From contig NZ_FNFC01000018.1 in the NCBI RefSeq assembly GCF_900100385.1, positions 1 to 32,227 on the forward strand: 32,227 nt of DNA. Direction: 5' to 3'. This stretch comes from Halovenus aranensis. Lineage in GTDB: Archaea; Halobacteriota; Halobacteria; Halobacteriales; Haloarculaceae. The translations under genes were made by a program, and so were the position numbers. The notes beneath the pieces were generated by a model that ran no database searches, was not told the origin of the DNA, and saw only the letters and a program-made list of their open reading frames with translations. Below, piece by piece: positions 7,385 through 14,449 of this stretch (its first letter is position 1; the number at the start of each line of letters is the position of its first letter).

Positions 7385-8064
7385 CAGGCGGTCACCCCTG
7401 CGGGCTCTTCGCGGTCTTTGCGGTCAGCGAGGTCGACGAGATCGGGCCGGACTGTCGCCAGGAACTGCACGATGAAGCCGGTCAATACCCCCTCGATGAC
7501 GGCGACGCCGAGGTTGAGTCCGACGAGTCCGCCAACGGCGACAGTCAGATCAGCCCTGGGCAGTGCACTACCGTTGACACCGCTGACGACGATGATCGCG
7601 CCCATCAGTATTGCGCCAGAAGAGAGGCCAAGCGTCGCAGCACTCGCGCTCGCGGGGAAGGTGTCCCAGTCCAGTTGGATGAGCGTCTTGAATGCGTAGT
7701 AGGCGACGATCGCTTCTGACGCGTTGACGAGTGTGTTTGCTCCGATTAGCCCGACAGCCCCGTGGCCGAGTGCTGCCGAGAAGATGTTAACGACCAGTGC
7801 GATGAGTGCCCCGAGGAGTGGCCCCGCGAGGATGCCGACGAGACCGGTGAGGTTCATGTGGATGCCACCCCACACCGGGATATTCAGCTGGAAGATCGCG
7901 AAACTCGCGGCCGCGCCGATACCTGCGAGCGCGATCTGGTGTGTCTTGATGCCGCCTTTCCGGACTCGGTAGACGACAGCACTGATCAATCCGGCACCAA
8001 TCAGCGTCCAGAGTACCAATGCCCATAACGGGAACGACCCTTCACCGAGGTGAATGTGTGCCAT
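7384..8064 (-). CDS. cbiM: ECF transporter S-component, CbiM/NikM type (metal-binding)
   Basis: 226 residues, about seven membrane helices. CbiM/NikM binds the metal with its N-terminal amine, His2 and a second internal His. Here the N-terminus is MAHIHLGEGSF instead of the usual MHIxxG. If the initiator Met is removed before Ala, His becomes residue 2 and the site is restored; the GEG part aligns with an offset of two residues. The internal ligand is likely His69 in VWGGIHMNLTG. First gene of the ECF operon, 138 bases downstream of a NikR-like gene, with its own promoter region between them. Confidence 0.88.
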   Translation of the reverse strand: MAHIHLGEGSFPLWALVLWTLIGAGLISAVVYRVRKGGIKTHQIALAGIGAAASFAIFQLNIPVWGGIHMNLTGLVGILAGPLLGALIALVVNIFSAALGHGAVGLIGANTLVNASEAIVAYYAFKTLIQLDWDTFPASASAATLGLSSGAILMGAIIVVSGVNGSALPRADLTVAVGGLVGLNLGVAVIEGVLTGFIVQFLATVRPDLVDLADRKDREEPAGVTA

Positions 8065-8135
8065 GTCTGATTGTTATTTCTAGCACCGATACTAATAAAC
8101 TTAGTGTACTGGAATAACTAGAGTAGCAACTTTGA
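8065..8135 (-). promoter_or_regulatory. cbiM promoter with TTGCTA-type motifs
   Basis: On the minus strand a TATA-like TTTATTA lies at about 8091-8098, some 27-34 bases before the cbiM ATG. A motif readable as GTTGCTACTCTAG on the minus strand (8118-8130) differs by one missing base from GTTGCTAACTCTAG upstream of the second importer (13216-13229). A further partial site (TGCTAGAAA on the minus strand) is at about 8077-8085, between TATA and start. These are candidate operators for a NikR-type regulator; no experiment is implied. Confidence 0.45.
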
Positions 8136-8202
8136 TGTAAGTGCCTAACAGATGTTGGCAGAATGCGAGAGTCAGCTCTCGTTTGCGCAAGTGATGTCGA
8201 AC

Positions 8203-8634
8203 CTATTGCTCGCTTCTCTGTGGGTCCATGACATCGATGGGCACGACCGTGTATTCGACTGAAACTGACTCGTCTGCTCCTCGTACAGTCCCAATAAATT
8301 GCAGAGCGTCGTGGTACGCGGCCTCGATGACGAACGTCTCGACACAGCCGGCGTTCTCTTCGAGGCAGTTGTGGGAGTTCGACCGAATCGGCGCTTCGAA
8401 TTCGTGGCGGATATCCATCATCCGGCGTTCAATCTCCGGCTCGTCGTATCCGAAGACAGCGGTGACTGTCGCCAGCACCCGCTGATCCTGGTACTCTGTC
8501 TCTTGATACTCTTCGAGCAGTGACTGACACGCTTCGCGGATGACCTCACTCCGTCCGCTGTAGCCGTGTTCTTTCGCAAATGTATCGAGATCGTTTCGGA
8601 GTTGCTCTGTCATCGAGGAGCTCACGATGGGCAT
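8203..8634 (-). CDS. NikR-like regulator with altered metal site
   Basis: 143 residues: ribbon-helix-helix domain (residues 1-45, with YSGRSEVIREA) plus ACT-like metal domain. Of the canonical ligand set His-His-His-Cys, His77 and His88 are kept, but the third is Cys90 and the fourth cysteine is shifted by one residue to Cys97 (HNCLEENAGC). The site is thus His2Cys2, which should change metal preference or affinity. It lies immediately upstream of the ECF importer in the same orientation, so it is the likely regulator of that operon. Its promoter carries a TATA-like stretch at 8657-8668. It is called NikR-like instead of NikR because of the changed ligands. Confidence 0.82.
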   Translation of the reverse strand: MPIVSSSMTEQLRNDLDTFAKEHGYSGRSEVIREACQSLLEEYQETEYQDQRVLATVTAVFGYDEPEIERRMMDIRHEFEAPIRSNSHNCLEENAGCVETFVIEAAYHDALQFIGTVRGADESVSVEYTVVPIDVMDPQRSEQ

Positions 8635-8668
8635 ATATATTAAATATTGTCTCGAAGATAATAGTAAT
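8635..8668 (-). promoter_or_regulatory. Promoter of the 8634 NikR-like gene with ATATTAAATATT repeat
   Basis: A TATA-like stretch lies at about 8657-8668, 23-34 bases before the ATG. Between it and the start is ATATTAAATATT (about 8637-8648). Nearly the same sequence (AATATTAAATATT at about 13851-13863) precedes the NikR gene starting at 13832. This could be a shared autoregulatory or simply an AT-rich promoter element. Confidence 0.35.
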
Positions 8669-8773
8669 AGTGGTCCAAACTTATTTTATTAATAACTATG
8701 CAGTAACAGAGTTTCAGTGGCTAGTGTCGCCAGGGCTTCCAAGCTCGTCTCTAAACGAAAAGCAGCGCGAGTT

Positions 8774-8795
8774 CCCCGCCCCACCGTGGGCGGGG
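8774..8795. repeat. Left-end hairpin of the IS200/IS605 element
   Basis: Perfect 8-bp stem (8774-8781 with 8788-8795) and a 6-base loop CACCGT, 11 bases beyond the tnpA stop. Such hairpins are recognised by TnpA. Confidence 0.65.
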
Positions 8796-8805
8796 GTGAA
8801 GCGCG

Positions 8806-9212
8806 TCACTCCGGCGCGTGTTCTGTCTCTTCGATATACCGTTCAACCACTTCCTCCGACACCGCTCCTGTCGTCCCAACGTAGTACCCAACCTTCCAGA
8901 ATCCGCCACCCCAGAAATACGACTCTCGAATTTCGGGATACCGCTCCAGCAAGTGCTTTCCTGAGTACGACTTGAATTGTCGAGCGATGCCGCCGGACTG
9001 TGCTTCGGGTCAGTTTGCACGAACAGGTGTACGTGGTCGTCCGCGATCTCCAACGCCAGAATTTCGTGTCCGAAGTGGTCAGCAGTCTCACCAAACAACG
9101 CTGGCACATCCTCCTCCACTATATCCAGAACCGGGTGTCGATACTTCGGGCACCAGACGAAGTGATACTTGCAGGAACTAACCGAATGTGCATGACTACG
9201 GTACTCTTCCAT
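8806..9212 (-). pseudogene. tnpA: IS200-type HUH transposase TnpA, frameshifted
   Basis: Starts at 9212 (MEEYRSHAHSVSSCKYHFVW). The HUH metal motif is HVH at residues 60-62 (ADDHVHLFVQ). After about residue 73 the frame is lost at about 8990-8995. The next frame continues the family exactly: GIARQFKSYSGKHLLERYPE, then FWKVGYYVGTTGAVSEEVVE and RYIEE to a stop at 8806. One base appears to have been lost. In this family the nucleophilic tyrosine is in the C-terminal helix, here probably the Tyr of VVERYIEE, so the truncated product would lack it. An alternative is a sequencing error in the GC-rich stretch. Confidence 0.8.
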
Positions 9213-9256
9213 TCCTAATCCATACATTTATGACAGTCTGGAACGGTTGTCAAAGC

Positions 9257-10561
9257 ATGGGTGAAGAAGACACGAAGACGATTCAGACGCGCCCTCACAT
9301 AGCGTCTGGTGAACGGTCGTGGCTTCACGATGCCCGCCTCGTGTCACGCGAGATTTTCAACGACACTATCCGCCTCACACAACGGGGATACACGCGCACC
9401 GAGATACAGAAGGAGGTTGACCGCGACGACTTCTTGCGGAACAATAAGTGCGCGGTTGTCGGAAAAGCCCTCCAAACATGGGACTCCTACCAACCACTCA
9501 AAGAATGGTGGGAGAACCAAGACGACCCTGACGGCGGGAAGCCGACGCCGCCGAGTACGGACAAATCTGGTGCATACCCGCTTGTGATGGCGCACACAGA
9601 AGGCTACCGCCTCACCGTGGACGACAACACGAACCGCATCCAGTTCCGCATCAGCCCGAGACCCTACAAAAAGGTGAGAGGCCACCTGCGCGGCGAACCG
9701 GACGCGATGGACGAACTTCGAGAGGCCATCACGTCAGACGAGGTGGATGTGGGGCAGGCCGAACTCCTGTACCGCGATGGCGTGTACTACCTACACGTCA
9801 CGGTCACACGCGAGTTCGACGTGCCCGAACCCGACACCGCCGATACTGTGATCGGCGTGGACATCAACGAGCGCAACGTCGCACTCACCGCCCTTGACCG
9901 CGAGACGATGCAGACGAAAAGTACACTCGTCCTCGATTACGGACGAGTCAAGCAGGAACGCCAACGCTACCACACCATCACGAAACGGTGTCAGGAACAC
10001 GGCAAAACGAGTATCCACCACAGACTCGGTGACAAGGAGGAGCGGTTCACTGAGTGGGTGTTACACCGGCTTTCCCGCGCTGTCGTGGAGTTTGCAGAGC
10101 AGTTCTCGAATCCGGTTATCGTGTTCGAGGATATGAGCGGCATCCGCGACGAAATCAAGTACGGGACGTATATGAACCGCCGGTTGCACAAACTGCCGTT
10201 CCACAAGTTCGAGAAGTTTGTCTCGTACAAGGCGACGTGGCGAGAGATCCCCACGGATACAGTGGATGCGTACTATAACTCCCAGACGTGTTCGTGCTGT
10301 GGTGAGTGTGGAGATCGGCAGGGACGGCGGTTCCGCTGTCCGAACGACGAGTGTGACGTGGTGCAAGACCACGCTGACCGGAATGCATCGGTGAACATCG
10401 CGTGGCGTGAGAAGGCGAAACTTGACGGCGACGAATTAAACTGCCGGACTCACAAAACCCAGCCGCAAGTCAGGTTGGTGCGTCTGTCTGGGTCGGGGCG
10501 CGTAAGCCGCCCAACCTCATCCCGCTCGCTCGCCGAGCAGGGAGTGCTCGCTCAGGGCTGA
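9257..10561 (+). CDS. tnpB: TnpB, IS605-type RNA-guided nuclease
   Basis: 434 residues from 9257; in-frame Met at 9230 is an alternative. TnpB proteins are RuvC-type nucleases guided by an RNA that comes from the 3' end of the element. The three RuvC acidic residues are present: Asp202 in [10 protein letters not shown], Glu291 in [11 protein letters not shown], and Asp374 in [13 protein letters not shown] zinc ribbon (CSCCGECG, later RCPNDEC) lies between the last two. The full-length frame and intact catalytic set suggest an active nuclease, although the partner TnpA is broken. The reading frame runs up to the right-end hairpin, where the guide RNA of related elements is encoded. Confidence 0.9.
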   Translation: MGEEDTKTIQTRPHIASGERSWLHDARLVSREIFNDTIRLTQRGYTRTEIQKEVDRDDFLRNNKCAVVGKALQTWDSYQPLKEWWENQDDPDGGKPTPPSTDKSGAYPLVMAHTEGYRLTVDDNTNRIQFRISPRPYKKVRGHLRGEPDAMDELREAITSDEVDVGQAELLYRDGVYYLHVTVTREFDVPEPDTADTVIGVDINERNVALTALDRETMQTKSTLVLDYGRVKQERQRYHTITKRCQEHGKTSIHHRLGDKEERFTEWVLHRLSRAVVEFAEQFSNPVIVFEDMSGIRDEIKYGTYMNRRLHKLPFHKFEKFVSYKATWREIPTDTVDAYYNSQTCSCCGECGDRQGRRFRCPNDECDVVQDHADRNASVNIAWREKAKLDGDELNCRTHKTQPQVRLVRLSGSGRVSRPTSSRSLAEQGVLAQG

Positions 10562-11353
10562 GGGAACTACAAAAGCCTCGGGCCACCGCGCCCGAGGTTG
10601 TTTACTCCGCGCGACGTGATCCACGAAGTCACGAGAGGTCCGTTCACGTTGGCGTTCTAACTCAATGGAGAACGTCGACTGCACGGTTCCCGGGTCGGCA
10701 TCCATGACGACCACGCGATCAGCGAGGGTCACTGCCTCGTCGATGTCGTGGGTGACGAACACGACGGTCTGTCCGGTTTGCGTCCAAATATCGAGCAATT
10801 CGCCGTGCAAGCGGTCGCGCGTCCGAGCGTCGACACTACCGAACGGTTCGTCCATCAGGAGTATCTCCGGATCGGGTGCGAGCGCGCGAGCGATACCGAC
10901 GCGCTGTTTCATGCCGCCGGACAGTTCCTTCGGGTACGCGTCCTCAAAGCCGTCGAGCCCTACCAAGTCGATTAACTCCCGGACCTGTGCCTCGCAGTCG
11001 GGACAGTCACAGGCGGGCCGGTCAAGGCCAAACCCGATATTCCCGCGGACGGTTCGCCACGGGAACAGCGCGTACTCCTGAAAGACCATTCCCCTGTCCA
11101 GCCCAGGACCGGTAACCGGGTCTCCACCGACCAGTATCGACCCACCATCCGGATCGTCAAGCCCGGCGATTGCTCGCAACAACGTCGTCTTCCCACACCC
11201 CGAGGGACCGACGACACAGCAGAACTCGCCCTCCGACACCGAGAACGAGACGTCATCGAGCGCCTGCGTCGACTCGTATGACCGGCTGACGTTCTGGATA
11301 GTGATCTTCTCACGTGAGTCTCGACCGGTAGACGAGTCCGAACTCAGCGCCAT
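10517..11353 (-). pseudogene. NitT/TauT-type ABC importer ATPase with IS-derived C-terminus
   Basis: 278-residue frame. Walker [10 protein letters not shown] at 49-57, Q-loop FQEYALFPW, signature LSGGMKQR at about 144-151, Walker B ILLMDEPF and the H-loop THD are intact, so the nucleotide domain is complete. The last 30 or so residues, after about VDHVARSK, are encoded by the right end of the IS200/IS605 element, including its hairpin and the antisense of tnpB. The native C-terminal helix has been replaced; activity is uncertain, so the call as a broken gene is a judgement. An unusual CDCPDC segment (Cys115, Cys117, Cys120) sits in the helical subdomain. Start ATG at 11353 overlaps the permease gene. 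Confidence 0.65.
10576..10597. repeat. Right-end hairpin of the IS200/IS605 element
   Basis: Perfect 8-bp stem (10576-10583 with 10590-10597), loop CACCGC, 15 bases after the tnpB stop. The region just upstream, overlapping the 3' end of tnpB, is where the TnpB guide RNA scaffold would lie. Confidence 0.65.
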
Positions 11354-12186
11354 GCGAGGACCCTCCGTTCGAGTAGTCGGAACCCGACGTCCATACAGAG
11401 GAACGCCAGGCTGATGAGGAACATGTAGGCGACGCTAGTCGCCATCGCGAGGTTGTTCGAGGCGTTGATGATCTCGTAGCCGACGTCTGGTGCGCCGAAC
11501 AGCTCGGCACCGACGACGATCATCCAGCAGCGACCGATGCTCGTCCGGAACCCCGTCAGCACTTGGGGTGCCGCACTCGGGAGCGCGACGAGTTTCAGCA
11601 TCGAGAGGTCACGCTCGACTCCGAGCGTCGATGCGGCATCGGTCAGTTCGGTCGAAACGCCCTCCACGCCGCCGTAGGCGCCGTAGAAGTTGATCCAGAA
11701 CGCGCCGACGAAGACGATGAACGCCGCGCCAGTGTGGTGGATGCCGAACCAGACAATGGCGAAGACGACCCACGCCAGCGGCGGGATCGGTCGCAGTACC
11801 CGAACGAGTGGTCGCAGCCAGTCGTCGAGCGCACCGTTCCAGCCCATCGCAAGGCCGAGACTGATGCCACAGAGCGCGCCGAGGAGGAGCCCCGGCACGT
11901 AGTGGAACAGCGTCTGTGCGAGGTGTGCGAGCCCAGTCGGGAGTACGAGACTCGACCCCAGAACGGGAACTACAATCGCCGTTGAAGTCGCAAACAGCTC
12001 TATAAACGCGTGCACTGATTGGAGGGGGCCCGGAACCAGATACGATGGCTGGGTCGTCATCGCGCCAACCCACCAGACGAGCAGGAACACGAGGAGACCA
12101 CCCAAGCCGCGGAGATACCGCCGCAATCCCCCCTCGAAGCTGCCGGCGACCACCGCGTTGGAACTGGTGTCGGTACGTGTACTCAT
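11344..12186 (-). CDS. NitT/TauT-type ABC importer permease
   Basis: 280 residues with about six membrane helices (for example [44 protein letters not shown] and [18 protein letters not shown]). The cytoplasmic EAA-type coupling loop is readable around [20 protein letters not shown] followed by [12 protein letters not shown]. This is the fold of SsuC/TauC/NrtB permeases. The ATG overlaps the stop of the binding-protein gene and its end overlaps the ATPase gene, so the three genes form an operon. Substrate cannot be read from sequence; the flanking NikR-type genes and shared promoter motif suggest a metal or metal complex. Confidence 0.85.
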   Translation of the reverse strand: MSTRTDTSSNAVVAGSFEGGLRRYLRGLGGLLVFLLVWWVGAMTTQPSYLVPGPLQSVHAFIELFATSTAIVVPVLGSSLVLPTGLAHLAQTLFHYVPGLLLGALCGISLGLAMGWNGALDDWLRPLVRVLRPIPPLAWVVFAIVWFGIHHTGAAFIVFVGAFWINFYGAYGGVEGVSTELTDAASTLGVERDLSMLKLVALPSAAPQVLTGFRTSIGRCWMIVVGAELFGAPDVGYEIINASNNLAMATSVAYMFLISLAFLCMDVGFRLLERRVLAWR

Positions 12187-13211
12187 TCCTGAATGGCGTC
12201 GTAGGGGTCGAACGCGAACAGATTTTCAGTTGCGACCGGATCCTCGATGTTGCCGACGTTGGCAACGAACTCGCCCATCGTCGCGGTCTGGTCGGTGATC
12301 GCGTGCGGGTCCGAGACGAACTCTGATGCCTGAGAGTCCATGGCCGCCGTCGCGAGGTCCTCGCTCACGCCGGAGCCGATGACCGAGGCGGCGTGGGCGG
12401 CGGTTGCATCCGGTGAGTCCGCCGTGAACTCGGTCGCTGCCACGTGCTGTTCGACCAGCGATTGGGCAACCTCACTGTCGTCGAGCACGTGCTGGTTCGC
12501 GAACAGCACCGTGACCGGGTGGTCTTCCAGTATATCTCCAGACCAGACGAGTTCGCCGAAACCGTCATCTTGGCCGATGACCGTCGCGAACGGTTCCTGA
12601 ATGATCGTCGCGTCGATATCGCCCGACTGGATCGTCTGGACCGCCTTCGCTGGCGGGACTTTTGACTTGTTGATTGCGGACTCCATCTCCCCCACGTCCA
12701 AGTCTTCCTGGATCCAGTATCTGAGGACGATGTCGGGGACGCTCCCGTCCGGTGGGGCACCGAACCGGACCTTGCGGCCGCGCTATTGCTCGAAGCGCTC
12801 GAACATGGCTGGGCCTTCCTGTTCGTAGAAATCGACGAGTTCGGTCGTCCCCATGATCTTGAAGCCATTTCTCGAGTTCGCCGCGAGGATCCCGGCGTTG
12901 GTCCCTTTGTCAACGAGGACCATTGCAGGAGTGATCCCGAAAAGCGCAACGTCGACGTCCCCACTCGCGAACGCCTTGACAACACTGGGGCCGGAGCTGA
13001 ACCGCTCTATTGAGACATCTGCCGGAACGTCCTCGTAGTACCCCTCTTGCTCCATCACGTAGTGTTGCATGTTCGGGTAAATCGGGACGTACGCGACCGT
13101 GACGGAATCGAGTGATGCACCTCCCTGACCGAGACAGCCAGCAATTCCCGTCGCACCAATCGTGGTTGCGCCTGCCTTCTGGAGTAGTCTTCGGCGCGAG
13201 ATTTGAACCAT
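12183..13211 (-). pseudogene. NitT/TauT-type substrate-binding lipoprotein with in-frame amber stop
   Basis: 342 codon positions from 13211. The N-terminus is a twin-arginine lipoprotein signal: SRRRLLQKAG at 5-14 and lipobox TGIAGC with Cys26. The periplasmic-binding fold follows (VTVAYVPIYPNMQHYVMEQE, then FASGDVDVALFG). Codon 143, at 12783-12785, is TAG after MFERFEQ. The same frame then continues without any shift (RGRKVRFGAPPDGSVPDIVL) to the normal stop at 12183, which overlaps the permease start. One base change from CAG or GAG would explain it. Unless read through, the importer lacks a full binding protein. Confidence 0.8.
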
Positions 13212-13314
13212 CAGTGTTGCTAACTCTAGAAGTATTTCTAATAATAACAGTGATTCTAGCAAAGGTGGTTAATACTGATAGAGGATAGATTTCGGAGATG
13301 TTGCTAGAGTTAGC
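13212..13314 (-). promoter_or_regulatory. Importer promoter with repeated TTGCTA motifs
   Basis: TATA-like TTATTATTA on the minus strand at about 13239-13248. Three copies of the hexamer TTGCTA/TAGCAA occur: 13217-13222 (plus), 13257-13262 (as TAGCAA) and 13301-13306 (plus). The 11-mer GCTAACTCTAG at 13219-13229 is the exact inverse of CTAGAGTTAGC at 13304-13314. The first site lies between TATA and the start codon, a typical repressor position. The same motif occurs before cbiM. Confidence 0.5.
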
Positions 13315-13403
13315 GTGAATTCAGCGGGAATCCCCCGAGCGACCGCAGGGAGCGATTGGAACGAGCGGAAGGAAGTGGACTCGCCGGAAGGGGCAAAACA
13401 GTA

Positions 13404-13832
13404 TCAGTTCATATCGGCCAGCGGGCCAAAGTCGTCGACGGGTAGCACTGAGTAGTCGATTGTGAGCGTGTCCTTCGTCGCTCGGATCTTCCCGACGAAC
13501 GTCGAGATCTCTTCGAGCGACCCCTCGAGTACGAATAGTTCCATGCAATGATGGCCGCCGACGTGACTATGGAAGTTTGAGGCGACAATATCCTCATGCT
13601 CGTGGCGGAGGTGCATCATCTTCTCCTCGACGCTCGTCGTTTCGTAGTCGAAAAGAACTGTCACGACCCCCATCAACTCTCGATCTTGGAGTTTCTTGTC
13701 CTCGAACTCACTGAGGAGATCCCGGCTTGCCTCACGAAGTACTTCACTGCGACCAGTATAGCCGTGGTCGTCTGCAAACTGGTCAATTTTATTAAGCAAC
13801 TCTTCTGGCATCGAAACACTGACTACACTCAT
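13404..13832 (-). CDS. nikR: NikR-family nickel-responsive regulator (canonical site)
   Basis: 142 residues from the ATG at 13832, which aligns with the MSVVSISMPE start of the first NikR; the longer in-frame extension to 13955 is AT-rich promoter DNA. Ribbon-helix-helix domain at 1-45 ([28 protein letters not shown]), then the ACT-like domain. Ligands His77, His88, His90 and Cys96 have the exact E. coli NikR spacing. A TATA-like stretch overlapping AATATTAAATATT at 13851-13863 lies before the start. It is upstream of the NitT/TauT-type importer in the same direction, 192 bases apart, with the TTGCTA motif region between. Confidence 0.88.
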   Translation of the reverse strand: MSVVSVSMPEELLNKIDQFADDHGYTGRSEVLREASRDLLSEFEDKKLQDRELMGVVTVLFDYETTSVEEKMMHLRHEHEDIVASNFHSHVGGHHCMELFVLEGSLEEISTFVGKIRATKDTLTIDYSVLPVDDFGPLADMN

Positions 13833-14049
13833 ATAACAATCTGGGCGGCATAAAATATTAAATATTATCATCTTCAGCTGTGGTATTACCGCGATTCTGA
13901 ACACTATCTGTCCCAATAGAGAAATCTCGGTACAGAGAACGCTGAACTGCTTCAAAGAAAGGGATTTGCTTAGAGGTAGGTTACAAGTGCTGCTTCAAGA
14001 GTCAAGTACTGATGTACCGCTTCCAGTCACGGAGCGGGTGTGTCCCCGC

Positions 14050-14340
14050 CTACCAGAGCTTCCCGTCCGCGAACTGTATAAGATCCTCCATGATGTCGGG
14101 CGGGAGCATCAAAGGCTTGTTTCGCCACCCACCGGTTTTAGTGTAGTATCCACCGCGGATTTCTGAGCTACCGTCATCCATTTCGATGAGTTGTAACACC
14201 TTCCAAGACGTTTCCCCGGAGTCATTTTCTTCCAGCACCCCAACTTCACTGACAACAGTTCCAGCACCCTCTTTGTAGTCCCGCGACAATTCGTTCACCC
14301 ATTCCGGCGGAGTCGTGCTGAAGCGGTAGTCATCTGCCAT
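14050..14340 (-). CDS. Uncharacterised acidic protein
   Basis: 96 residues from Met at 14340 (MADDYRFSTTPPEWVNELSR); an earlier Met lies at 14346. Soluble, acidic, no Cys. It contains a conserved-looking beta-rich core (TSWKVLQLIEMDDGSSEIRG) and a C-terminal helix. I do not recognise the family. The composition is normal for a haloarchaeal protein, which supports it being real. It lies between NikR and the insertion-sequence cluster with no operon partner. Confidence 0.5.
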   Translation of the reverse strand: MADDYRFSTTPPEWVNELSRDYKEGAGTVVSEVGVLEENDSGETSWKVLQLIEMDDGSSEIRGGYYTKTGGWRNKPLMLPPDIMEDLIQFADGKLW

Positions 14341-14449
14341 GCACATCTACCAATTTTAATCATGGATATAAGTCTAAATTTTTACTTGAGTTATACATAT
14401 GGTTTTACTGAGTGACGACGTAATAAACTTCCCCGTTTTTACCGATTAA

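Larger units (their letters stand above)
8750..10606. mobile_element. IS200/IS605-family insertion sequence (divergent tnpA and tnpB)
   Basis: A HUH transposase gene reading left and a TnpB gene reading right share a central start region, and each outer end carries a subterminal hairpin: CCCCGCCC/GGGCGGGG at 8774-8795 and CCTCGGGC/GCCCGAGG at 10576-10597. The loops are nearly equal (CACCGT and CACCGC). This is the standard layout of an IS605-type element, which moves as single-stranded DNA and has no terminal inverted repeats or target duplication. The outer boundaries are estimates. The right end lies inside the neighbouring ABC ATPase reading frame. Confidence 0.75.

Noticed and set aside
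8774-8795. GC-rich hairpin as a rho-independent terminator
   Set aside because: No T-run follows, and it matches the right-end hairpin of the IS in stem length and loop, so it is an IS terminus structure.
12783-12785. TAG in the binding lipoprotein as a pyrrolysine codon
   Set aside because: Pyrrolysine is known from methylamine methyltransferases, and no pyl genes are visible here. A point mutation explains the stop.
13833-13955. 41-residue N-terminal extension of the NikR at 13832
   Set aside because: The extension is AT-rich, has Cys and Ile-rich residues unlike halophilic protein, and covers the TATA-like promoter. The other NikR starts at the same MSVVS position.
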